Source: Streptomyces sp. CBMA156 (lineage in GTDB: Bacteria; Actinomycetota; Actinomycetes; Streptomycetales; Streptomycetaceae). Taken from it: DNA of 33,575 bases. Below, one piece after another: positions 16,188-23,090 of the stretch. The notes under the pieces were generated by a model. It was given only the letters and a program-made list of their open reading frames with translations. It was not told where the DNA came from and searched no databases. The translations under genes were made by a program, and so were the position numbers. The stretch spans positions 1 to 33,575 of the forward strand of contig NZ_MSJQ01000177.1 of assembly GCF_014596515.1 (NCBI RefSeq), written 5' to 3'. Each line of letters opens with the position of its first letter. The stretch's first letter is position 1.

Positions 16188-16918
16188 CCGGGACGGCGAC
16201 GGGGGGCGGGGCGGGGCGGGCGGGGGCGGTACGGCGAGCCATCGCACTGTCGGGGCCCGCGGTGCGGTTGGCGCCGAGGCTGCCGCTGCTGCTGGGCGCG
16301 CTCGTCGGGATGGTGACCGCCGGGGTTCCGGTGGTGCTCCACATCGGCCTGGGGCTTCCCGACGCGGCGCTGCTCGCCCGGGTCGGTGCCGTCGCGGTGG
16401 CGCTCGGCGCGGGTTTCGCACTGGACGACCCGGCGGCCCGGACGACGGTGTCGGTGCCGGTGTCACGGCTGCTGGTGCGCGCGGTGCGGGCGCTGCCGGT
16501 GCTGGTGGCCTGTGCGGTGGTCTGGGTGACGGTCGCGGTGCTGGCCCGGGCGACGGTGGATCCGCAGGCGCGGGCACTCTTCCCGTGGGGCGGCCTGGCC
16601 CTGGAGGCGGCGGCACTGGTGGCGGGCGCACTGGGGCTGGCGGCCCTCGGGCTGCGCTTCACCGACGGGGAGCACGGCGCCGCGACCGCGGTGCCGGGCG
16701 TCCTGCTGCTGGTCGTCACGGCGGTGCTGCTGCCTGAGCGGGCCGCGCTGTTCCTCCCGCCGGGGCACCCGGACTGGACGGCCACGCACCGGATCTGGGC
16801 GGTCCTGCTGCTGGCGGGGCTGTCGGCCAGTGCCCTCCCGGTGGGGCGGTGGCGGCTGCGCCGCCCGGGCGGGGAGGGGCGACGCCGGGCGCCCGGCGGA
16901 AGGGGCCGGCTCTCGTGA
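16181..16918 (+). CDS. Second ABC transporter membrane subunit
   Basis: 245 residues from GTG 16181 with AGGTGG at 4-base spacing, overlapping the upstream gene by 7 bases. Six membrane segments can be seen, for example LPLLLGALVGMVTAGVPVVLHIGL, ALPVLVACAVVWVTVAVL, LALEAAALVAGALGLAALGL and GVLLLVVTAVLLP. A charged Arg/Gly-rich tail ends the protein. No conserved motif names the family. The position as last gene of the operon and the overlap indicate it completes the transporter. Confidence 0.75.
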   Translation: MLTGTATGGGAGRAGAVRRAIALSGPAVRLAPRLPLLLGALVGMVTAGVPVVLHIGLGLPDAALLARVGAVAVALGAGFALDDPAARTTVSVPVSRLLVRAVRALPVLVACAVVWVTVAVLARATVDPQARALFPWGGLALEAAALVAGALGLAALGLRFTDGEHGAATAVPGVLLLVVTAVLLPERAALFLPPGHPDWTATHRIWAVLLLAGLSASALPVGRWRLRRPGGEGRRRAPGGRGRLS

Positions 16919-16950
16919 ACTCGCCGTGACATCCGGCGTTCGACCGGCGT

Positions 16951-16965
16951 CCCGGGTCGCCCGGG
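16951..16965. terminator. Short hairpin between convergent genes
   Basis: CCCGGG at 16951-16956 and 16960-16965 can form a 6-bp stem with a 3-nt loop between the stop codons at 16918 and 16972. It is a weak terminator candidate for the sigma/ABC operon. Confidence 0.3.
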
Positions 16966-16971
16966 CCTCCG

Positions 16972-17649
16972 CTACCCGGCCGTGCCCGCCGCGACGGTCT
17001 TCTCCGCGTCGGCGACGTGCCGGCCGATGCCCTGCGCGAACGTCGCCGGCTCCTGCGGGTGCGCCGCGATGTACTGCCGGTCGTAGGCGGCCTGGACGGC
17101 CACCGCGATCCCCATGAAGCCGGTGGACCGCTTGCAGGCGTCATCGGCGGTCGCGGTGGCGAGTTCGGCCGGGGTGTGGCCGACGGACGCTCCGGCGCCC
17201 TGCGTCCGGTCGCGCCAGCGCGGGTCCATGTAGGCGTCCGCCGGGGTGGCGTAGGTGAAGCCGCGGTCCTTCATGCAGTTGCTCCACTGCCGGTCGGCGG
17301 CCACGACGCGTGGATCCGTCAGGGGCTCCTTCGGCCCGCCGCCGGGCAGGGCGGAGGGGGCGGAGTTCAGGAACGCCGCCCCGCCGACGGCGTCCAGGCC
17401 CTCCTGGAGGCAGCCGCCCTTGGGGACGGCCCGGCCCTGGAACTCCGTGAAATCGATACCCGGACCGCGCGGAAGCCTGAGGCCCCCGAGGTCGATGACC
17501 TCCGTCCCCCGCCAGCCGGCCTCGCTCACGTCCCATGGTCCGACGTCGTCGCCCCGAACCGCCATACGGAAGGGGTCCTCGGCGCGGAGGAACGCACCCG
17601 CGGTCTCCTCGGCAGCCTGCAGCAGCTTCCTGACCCCGTGTTCGTCCAT
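16972..17649 (-). CDS. C-terminal half of a Streptomyces secreted/lipoprotein-type hypothetical protein
   Basis: 225 residues from ATG 17649, which has only a weak GAGG two bases upstream. The C-terminal part (from about residue 70) carries the pattern I associate with a family of Streptomyces lipoproteins: GRAVPKGGCLQEG, a central WSNCMKDRGFTYATPADA, then ATATADDACKRSTG and a QRxIxxHP-like end. Those proteins normally start with a lipobox signal peptide and a further cysteine-containing segment. Both are missing here, so this looks truncated at its 5' end. The frame is open upstream of 17649 with good codon use (LPNVLVVLTVLVDDEAM), so it was probably part of a longer product continuing to 18005. 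Confidence 0.6.
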   Translation of the reverse strand: MDEHGVRKLLQAAEETAGAFLRAEDPFRMAVRGDDVGPWDVSEAGWRGTEVIDLGGLRLPRGPGIDFTEFQGRAVPKGGCLQEGLDAVGGAAFLNSAPSALPGGGPKEPLTDPRVVAADRQWSNCMKDRGFTYATPADAYMDPRWRDRTQGAGASVGHTPAELATATADDACKRSTGFMGIAVAVQAAYDRQYIAAHPQEPATFAQGIGRHVADAEKTVAAGTAG

Positions 17650-17672
17650 CGCCTCGTCATCGACCAGGACGG

Positions 17673-18005
17673 TCAGGACGACGAGGACGTTCGGCAGGGT
17701 GAACAGTCTCCGCTGGTGCCCGCTTGGAAGGCGGACACGTCACCGAGCAGGCCGGCGACCACGATGCCGAGTGCTTCCTCCTCCGGCCCCCGCGCGGTGG
17801 GCCCGGGCACCCGGGAGGGGAAGTCGACGCCTTCCTCCTGCCTCAGCTGCGCCAGGATCTTGGCTGCGAAGAGCAGCAGCAACGCCGGTGTGACCCTCGT
17901 CGGCCGATCCTCCCAGCCGGCTTCCACCGACCGTTCCTCCGTCAAGGATCCGTGCGCTCGGAACTCTTCGAGAATCCCGGCAGCAGCATCAACCGGTTCG
18001 TCCAT
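17673..18005 (-). CDS. N-terminal fragment, probably frameshifted into the gene ending at 16972
   Basis: 110 residues from ATG 18005, with a GAGGAG-type ribosome binding site close upstream. The N-terminal 95 residues use good codons and read as a soluble protein (TPALLLLFAAKILAQL, EEALGIVVAGLLGDVSAF). The last 14 (DCSPCRTSSSS) have poor codon bias. In the adjacent frame the same DNA reads LFTLPNVLVVLTVLVDD with strong GC3 and runs into the ORF at 17649. One missing base near 17710 would explain this. I recognise no family for the N-terminal part. Confidence 0.5.
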   Translation of the reverse strand: MDEPVDAAAGILEEFRAHGSLTEERSVEAGWEDRPTRVTPALLLLFAAKILAQLRQEEGVDFPSRVPGPTARGPEEEALGIVVAGLLGDVSAFQAGTSGDCSPCRTSSSS

Positions 18006-18293
18006 GGCTCCTCACCTTGTCCTCGCGCGCGGTCGGCTCGCCGGCTCGAAGGCATGGCCGCCGCCGGTCCTGAGCTCCCCCACCGGGACCGGTCCTGCGA
18101 TCGGTGTGGTCCCGTCAGCTACCAGGCCATGCCGAGACGATCCCCTGCGGTACCGGCCCGCCTCGACCATTCAGCCGGAGAAGCCCGCTCCGGGTCAAGA
18201 TCCTGGGACATCGGTACCGAACCGGCTCCCGAGCAACCCGCCGTAGATCGGTGGGCCCTCCGGGCGCCTCATGACGGAGTCTCGCCGTACTCG

Positions 18294-19022
18294 TCAGGCG
18301 GGCAGCCGGCCGGTCACGGGGCTCCGCGGTCCCCCCGGGGTGCCCCCTGCGTTCCGGCGCCGCACCGCCTCCGCCGCGAGCAGCACCGCCGGGACGGCCA
18401 CGGCCGGCACCGTCCACCACGGCAGGCCGATCCGGAACGCGAGCACCGAGGGCACGCCGCAGGCGAGCAGCGTCCAGAGGAGGAGCGACCGGGCGAGGGC
18501 GGCGGTGCCGGGGCGGCCGGTGAACCGCAGCGCGCCCAGGACGGCGGCGAGCACCGCGAACAGCGCGGCGAAGGTGCCCAGCCCGGCGGTGATCTGCATT
18601 TCGTCGCGGGGCTGGTCGGAGGAGGCCTGCGCGACGCCGGCCCGTTCCAGGCGCATCACCCGGCCGCGCCACACCGTCCCGTCCACCCGGTCGCCGGGCT
18701 TCAGGTCGTCCAGCAGCGGCCCGGTGTCGCCGAACGGCACCTCGCCGCTCCAGTACGGCGCGCCGTCCAGCGTCGCCCGGAGGTTCTTGCTCCGGAGGAC
18801 CGTGCCGCTGACGGTGAACGGCACGGTGCGCACGCACTCCTCGACCGCCGCGCGCTCGCCGGCGGCCGGGCAGGTCGCGGCGGCCGAGTACGAGCGGTAC
18901 CGCTCGGTGTCGTCCGGCAGCAGGACGGCGAACAGGTACCAGGCGGCCGCCGCCGGGACGAGCGCCGCCGCGGCGAGCAGCGCGCCGCCGGTGCGGGTCC
19001 ATGGTGAGGGACGGTGGGTCAT
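18294..19022 (-). CDS. Four-helix membrane protein, unknown function
   Basis: 242 residues from ATG 19022 with GGGGAG at about 7-base spacing. One membrane segment near the N-terminus (GALLAAAALVPAAAAWYLFAVLL) is followed by an external domain of about 130 residues with two cysteines (TCPAAGERAAVEEC). Three more segments follow (GLGTFAALFAVLAAVLGAL, LLLWTLLACGVPSVLAF, VPAVAVPAVLLAAEAV). The external part has beta-like strands (VPFTVSGTVLRS, GDRVDGTVWRGRVMRLE). This layout is common in Streptomyces membrane proteins without known function. Confidence 0.75.
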   Translation of the reverse strand: MTHRPSPWTRTGGALLAAAALVPAAAAWYLFAVLLPDDTERYRSYSAAATCPAAGERAAVEECVRTVPFTVSGTVLRSKNLRATLDGAPYWSGEVPFGDTGPLLDDLKPGDRVDGTVWRGRVMRLERAGVAQASSDQPRDEMQITAGLGTFAALFAVLAAVLGALRFTGRPGTAALARSLLLWTLLACGVPSVLAFRIGLPWWTVPAVAVPAVLLAAEAVRRRNAGGTPGGPRSPVTGRLPA

Positions 19023-19394
19023 GACGGTTCTCCCCCCCGGTCCGGTGTGTGGCCGGAACGCCCGGGTCGCCGTCGCCGGGGCGTGCCGCCCCGCCCCTTC
19101 CGGGGTCGGACGGCACCGGGTGGCCGGAACGCCGGACGGTGTCGCGGTTCTCTGAGTCTGACCGGGGTTCACTGAGGTCCTGTGAACGGTGTGGAGGGCC
19201 CGAGGGAGCCGGAGCCGGCGTGAGGGGCGGCGGGTACGCAGCCTCGGCAGGGCCTGTGGCGTGCCGGTGGACCTCGCGTCGAGTGCCACGCACATCACCC
19301 CCGGACCGGCCCGCGGACACAGCTGTCCCTTGTTCGCCGACCAGGCTTCCCGGCACTCCTCCGGCCACGCTACCGAACCCCGCCCCGGCTTCGC
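19023..19394. other. Gene-poor stretch upstream of the membrane protein
   Basis: No gene is supported. The sequence includes a 14-base direct repeat (GTGGCCGGAACGCC at 19049-19062 and 19120-19133). A GTTCAC/GTGAAC inverted repeat lies at about 19177-19197. The promoter of the gene starting at 19022 must be here, but I cannot fix it. Confidence 0.4.
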
Positions 19395-19535
19395 ACACGG
19401 GTACGCCTGGTCTGCGTGCCCCGCCGCTACGAGACCTTCGGCATGGTCGCGGCCGAGGCCCTCGCCACCGCGACCCCGGTCCTCGCGTTCGACATCCCCT
19501 GCCTGCGCGAACTGGTCACCGATCGGGTGGGGGGC
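19395..19535 (+). pseudogene. Glycosyltransferase (GT4-type) relic
   Basis: One frame reads VRLVCVPRRYETFGMVAAEAL followed by ATATPVLAFDIPCLRELVTD with strong GC3. This is the nucleotide-sugar-binding signature of the Glycos_transf_1 domain (a xxRYExFGxxxxEAxAxxTPVxAxDxPxLxELV pattern). Nothing before about 19395 or after about 19535 continues the fold, and no ribosome binding site precedes it. It is therefore a short remnant of a deleted gene. Confidence 0.7.
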
Positions 19536-19639
19536 CGGCAGCGCTGGGGACGTCGGCGCCGGCCAGCGCGGTGGCGGGCTCGGTCGTCGCCTTCGGCAGC
19601 GCGGGGTGAGCGCGACCGCGCGGCGCCCCTGGTCCCGGG

Positions 19640-20173
19640 TCACTCGACTGAGGCGTCATAGAGAACCGCGTCCGTGGGCACCCAGGGGAAACGCATCCAC
19701 GGGTACTCGGCGCTCGTGTGACCGCTCGGATCGAATGCGAGCACCGCGTCGACGAAGGCCTTGGGCGGCACGTACCCGTGATCGATGACGTAGTGGCCGA
19801 TGAGCGTCGGAGCCGCGAACGCTGCGCCCGGCCCGCCCGGGATACGGATCTCACCCGTGCCCGCGCTGCTTCGCCGGTGCCCTGGCCGCGGCTTGTACCA
19901 CTCCGGTGGCTGCTCCTCCGAGGGCGGGCAGAGCTCGCAGTCGTGGAGGCCCAGCATCTCGTTGACCGCCTGTACGGCGAGGACGGCCTCAAGCCTGTCG
20001 ATGAAGTCCGCCGGCGCTACCCCGCTGGCCCATGGCTGATCACCCGACAACCAGCCGATGTTCAGGCGCTCGTACTGAGGCTGGAAACTCAGAAAGCAGC
20101 AGCCCGTGGTCGTGTCGGTGAAGGTCTCTCTGTGCCAGTAGGCGTAGGGGCTCATGTCCTCGTAGAACGTCAC
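19640..20173 (-). CDS. Conserved Streptomyces hypothetical protein with HDCxxC motif
   Basis: 177 residues from GTG 20173, with TAGGA about 7 bases upstream. The protein is soluble, with no signal peptide or membrane segment. Recognisable conserved pieces are MTFYEDMSPY at the N-terminus, LNIGWLSGDQPW, HDCELC (a CxxC-type pair), GTGEIRIPG and APTLIGHYVIDHGYVPPKAFVDAVL. I recall this arrangement from a widespread Streptomyces family of unknown function. The HDCELC pair could bind a metal, but that is speculative. Confidence 0.8.
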   Translation of the reverse strand: MTFYEDMSPYAYWHRETFTDTTTGCCFLSFQPQYERLNIGWLSGDQPWASGVAPADFIDRLEAVLAVQAVNEMLGLHDCELCPPSEEQPPEWYKPRPGHRRSSAGTGEIRIPGGPGAAFAAPTLIGHYVIDHGYVPPKAFVDAVLAFDPSGHTSAEYPWMRFPWVPTDAVLYDASVE

Positions 20174-20252
20174 CGCACGTTCCTACCACCCTGCTTCCAC
20201 CTGCTCACTCGGCCCGGCCCAGGAGCGGGGCGCAGCCCGGCGTCCTTCCGTG

Positions 20253-20280
20253 GCCGCACCGGCCGCGGGGCCGGTGCGGC
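20253..20280 (-). terminator. Terminator of the I36-type inhibitor gene
   Basis: A perfect 12-bp stem (20253-20264 with 20269-20280) with a GCGG loop begins 6 bases past the stop codon at 20287-20289. It has no T-tract. Confidence 0.7.
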
Positions 20281-20286
20281 GGGCGT

Positions 20287-20712
20287 CTACGAGAAGAACT
20301 GCAGGGAGGACGCCTTGTCGTTCCAGGAGCTGTCGAGGTTGCCGTAGCCGTGCGATCGGATCGCCAGCTGTCCACCCCCGTAGGTCGCGTGTTCGTAGAG
20401 CACCACCGGCAGGCTGGTGTTGTTGTAGTACGAGCTGGCTGCGTCGTTGAAGTTGTAGTCGCCCAGGTAGGACACGTTCGAGCGGGTGACCAGGATCGGA
20501 GCGCTGCCGCCCCCGTTGTAGTTGACGTCCCGGTAGAGGCACAGCCGGCCCGACGGGCAGCTGTCGGCGCCCTGCCCGGACGTGAGGTAGGTGTCGGCGT
20601 TCAGGTCCACCGCCTGCACCGTCGGGGCGGCGTACGCCGGCGCCGTCAGCAGTCCGGCTGCCAGGGCCGCCAGGGCCGCCACCCCGGCGGCAAGTCCGAC
20701 TCGCGACTTCAT
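20287..20712 (-). CDS. Secreted peptidase inhibitor I36 / beta-gamma-crystallin-like protein
   Basis: 141 residues from ATG 20712 with GAGGAG at about 5-base spacing. A signal peptide covers about 1-29 (cleavage near AYA-AP). The mature domain fits the I36 (SMPI-type) fold: CPSGRLCLYRDVNYNGGG with a likely disulfide (Cys52/Cys58), YLGDYNFNDAASSYYNN, VVLYEHATYGGGQ and SSWNDKASSLQFF at the end. Such proteins inhibit extracellular metalloproteases or act as small beta-gamma-crystallin-like secreted proteins. Which applies here is not certain. A terminator follows directly. Confidence 0.85.
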   Translation of the reverse strand: MKSRVGLAAGVAALAALAAGLLTAPAYAAPTVQAVDLNADTYLTSGQGADSCPSGRLCLYRDVNYNGGGSAPILVTRSNVSYLGDYNFNDAASSYYNNTSLPVVLYEHATYGGGQLAIRSHGYGNLDSSWNDKASSLQFFS

Positions 20713-20738
20713 GGGAACTCCTCGACGTTCGTGGATTG

Positions 20739-20752
20739 TGCACGGATCGTGC
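20739..20752. promoter_or_regulatory. Palindrome near the I36 gene start
   Basis: TGCACGGATCGTGC is a near-palindrome that matches the site at 21011-21024 except for one extra central base and one end base. It lies 27 bases upstream of the I36 start codon. Confidence 0.4.
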
Positions 20753-21010
20753 CTTCGGACATTTCCACTCCGCCGGCGAGGCCATGAGCGGCTGTCACCC
20801 GAACGGCGACGCACGGGCACCCGTGCGGGGCCTCCCGGGAACCCGGTCGGCCCAGTTCCCGGCGGTCGCCCTTCGCCCGCGGCCCCTCCCACCTGCGCAT
20901 TCGACGGGAATGTGACGGGGACACATCCGCCTGCTGCGGGGGCGTTTCGTCTTCGTGTCCACCTGCCTCGATCCCTGGTGCCGGGTGTCGCTCGCACACA
21001 GACTGGCTTC

Positions 21011-21024
21011 TGCACGATCGTGCA
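21011..21024. promoter_or_regulatory. Perfect 14-bp palindrome upstream of the oligopeptide transporter
   Basis: TGCACGATCGTGCA is a perfect palindrome about 100 bases before the first permease start. Its similarity to 20739-20752 suggests a shared regulator for the divergent genes. Confidence 0.45.
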
Positions 21025-21124
21025 ACCGCCCCTTGGACCGAGGAAGTTCCACCCGCATGCCCAGATTCCCCAGACCCGGCGCTCCCCGGCCGAACCCGAC
21101 GCATCCGGCGGGGAGGTGGCGTCC

Positions 21125-22108
21125 GTGCTCCGGTACGTGACACGCAGGGCGGCGGGCTGGTTCCTGGTGATCGCCGTGGCCACCAACGCCACGTACTTCC
21201 TGGCCGGCTGGTTCCTCGACCCGCGCTCGAACTTCAAGGAGCTGCGCCCGGTCCGCACCGAGGAGCAGATCTCCCGGGCCCTGGCCCCGTACAACCTCGA
21301 CCCGCACGAACCGCTGCTCCACCGCTGGTGGGACTGGTTGACCGGGGTGGTCCTGCACTTCGACTGGGGCCGTTCCCCGGTCGGGGTCCGGGTGAACGGG
21401 GAGATCGGCTACCGCTCCCTGGTCAGCGCCGAACTGGTGATCGGCGCGACGGTCCTGTCCGTCGCCGTCGGTGTCGCGCTCGCGGTCCACACCGCCTCGC
21501 GCCAGTACGGCTGGCGGGACCGGGCCGCCCAGGCCCTGTCCATGGCGCTCTTCAACGTCCCGGTGTCCATCGCCGCCCTCGCCCTGGTGCTGCTGGCCAT
21601 CCGGCTGAACGAGCACGCGGGCTGGCACTTCCTGTACGTCGCGGGAGAGAACTCGCCCGGTGTGGAAGGGTTCTGGGCGACGGCCGGTGACCGGCTGCTG
21701 CACCTGGTCCTGCCGACGCTGACGCTCACCCTGACGGGGTACGTGGGCTACCACCTCACCCAGCGCTCCCTGTTGCTGGACGTCATCGGCTCCGACTTCG
21801 TGCGCACCGCCCGGGCCACCGGGCTCACCCGCGCCCAGGCGATCCGCCGGCACGCCCTGCGCACCGCCCTGATCCCCACCGCCCAGTCCGTGGCCTTCAG
21901 CATCCCGGCCGTCTTCACCGGCGCGGTCCTCACCGAGACGATCTTCGGCTGGAACGGCATGGGCCAGTACTTCATCCAGACCATCAGCAAGAACGACGTG
22001 CACGGCACCGTGGCGACCGCCGCCTTCGCCGCCGCCCTGACCGCGATCGGCGCGATCCTCGCGGACATCGCCACCGTTCTTCTCGACCCGAGAGTGCGGG
22101 TGAGCTGA
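21125..22108 (+). CDS. Oligopeptide ABC transporter permease (DppB/OppB type)
   Basis: 327 residues from GTG 21125 with GGGAGG at 8-base spacing. The frame is open further upstream but only as low-complexity sequence. After a first membrane helix (AGWFLVIAVATNATYFLAGWFL) comes a long external loop (FLDPRSNF to HFDWGRSPVG), typical of the DppB/OppB subfamily. The five further helices carry the inner-membrane permease loop SDFVRTARATGLTRAQAIRRHALRT near residue 220-245, which contacts the ATPase. The end (AFAAALTAIGAILADIATVLLDPRVR) is standard for the family. It is the first gene of a four-gene importer operon. Confidence 0.93.
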   Translation: MLRYVTRRAAGWFLVIAVATNATYFLAGWFLDPRSNFKELRPVRTEEQISRALAPYNLDPHEPLLHRWWDWLTGVVLHFDWGRSPVGVRVNGEIGYRSLVSAELVIGATVLSVAVGVALAVHTASRQYGWRDRAAQALSMALFNVPVSIAALALVLLAIRLNEHAGWHFLYVAGENSPGVEGFWATAGDRLLHLVLPTLTLTLTGYVGYHLTQRSLLLDVIGSDFVRTARATGLTRAQAIRRHALRTALIPTAQSVAFSIPAVFTGAVLTETIFGWNGMGQYFIQTISKNDVHGTVATAAFAAALTAIGAILADIATVLLDPRVRVS

Positions 22109-22109
22109 G

Positions 22110-23090
22110 ATGGGCACCCCTGTGAGTCCCGACCCGGCCTCCGGAGGCGTCCTCGCCGCCGCACCCGGACCGGCCGCCGATCCGCCGCCCACCGAGCACG
22201 ACGGGCGCAGCGGGCACGACGGGCGCTACCTGGGCCGGCGCCGCCTCTACCTGCGCCGCTTCCTGCGCAACCGGACCGCCGTCGCCGGCGTGGTGATCTT
22301 CCTGCTGCTCGTGCTGTTCAGCGCGCTCGGAGACCTGTTCACCCCGTACGGGTACGCCGACGCCGACTTCTCGGCCCTGACCCAGGCCCCCGGCGCCGAG
22401 CACTGGTTCGGCACCAACCAGGGCGGCAACGACGTCTACGCCGCCGCCGTGCACGGCCTCCAGCGCTCGCTGGTGATCGCGGTGACGGTGTCCCTGCTGA
22501 CCGTCGCCATCGCCGCGGTCGTGGGCGCGGGCGCCGCCTACGTCGGGGGCCGGGTGGAGAAGGCCACCCTCGCCCTCATCCACTTCCTGCTGATCGTGCC
22601 CTCCTTCCTCGTCCTCGCCCTGGTCTCGCACCGGCTGGCGGGCGACTGGCGGGTCCTCATCCTCGTCCTGACGGTGTTCGGCTGGATGTCCACCGCCCGC
22701 GTGGTCTGGTCGGTGTCGACGTCCCTGCGCGAGCGCGACTACGTGCGCGCCGCGGAGTACATGGGCGTGCGCCCCCTGCACATCGTGGTGCGCCACATCA
22801 TCCCCAACCTGGGCTCCCTGCTCATCGTCAACCTCACCCTGGGCGTGGTCTCCACCGTGCTCAGCGAGACCGCCCTGTCCTTCCTGGGCTTCGGCGTCCA
22901 GACCCCCGACGTGTCGCTGGGCACGATGCTCGCCGACGGCGCGGGCACCATCACCAGCGCCCCCTGGCTCTTCGCCTTCCCCGCCGGGCTGACCGTGCTG
23001 CTCACCGTCTCGATGACCTTCGTCGGCGACGGCCTGCGCGACGCCCTCGACCCCACGTCCACCACCGGCGCGGCAGGAGGCCGACGATGA
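22110..23090 (+). CDS. Oligopeptide ABC transporter permease (DppC/OppC type)
   Basis: 326 residues from ATG 22110, one base after the previous stop codon. A Pro/Ala-rich N-terminus leads to RRFLRNRTAVAGVVIFLLL-type first helix and the external FGTNQGGNDVYAAAVHG segment conserved in DppC. The cytoplasmic loop ERDYVRAAEYMGVRPLHIVVRHIIPN is the ATPase contact. LSETALSFLGFGVQTPDVSLG is the classic C-subunit signature. It pairs with the upstream permease. Confidence 0.93.
   Translation: MGTPVSPDPASGGVLAAAPGPAADPPPTEHDGRSGHDGRYLGRRRLYLRRFLRNRTAVAGVVIFLLLVLFSALGDLFTPYGYADADFSALTQAPGAEHWFGTNQGGNDVYAAAVHGLQRSLVIAVTVSLLTVAIAAVVGAGAAYVGGRVEKATLALIHFLLIVPSFLVLALVSHRLAGDWRVLILVLTVFGWMSTARVVWSVSTSLRERDYVRAAEYMGVRPLHIVVRHIIPNLGSLLIVNLTLGVVSTVLSETALSFLGFGVQTPDVSLGTMLADGAGTITSAPWLFAFPAGLTVLLTVSMTFVGDGLRDALDPTSTTGAAGGRR

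Larger units (their letters stand above)
20713..21124. other. Divergent promoter region with two related palindromes
   Basis: About 410 bases lie between the I36 gene (-) and the oligopeptide transporter operon (+). No gene is supported. Two related inverted repeats at 20739-20752 and 21011-21024 sit near the two gene starts, and no other strong structure is visible. Confidence 0.45.

Noticed and set aside
14520..16631. A 703-codon minus-strand frame opposite the ABC membrane subunits
   Set aside because: Pro/Arg/Gly low complexity with no ribosome binding site. The plus-strand genes overlap properly and have membrane helices.
20795..22192. A 465-codon minus-strand frame opposite the oligopeptide permease
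   Set aside because: Gly/Asp/Arg-rich shadow without family resemblance. The permease on the other strand is certain.
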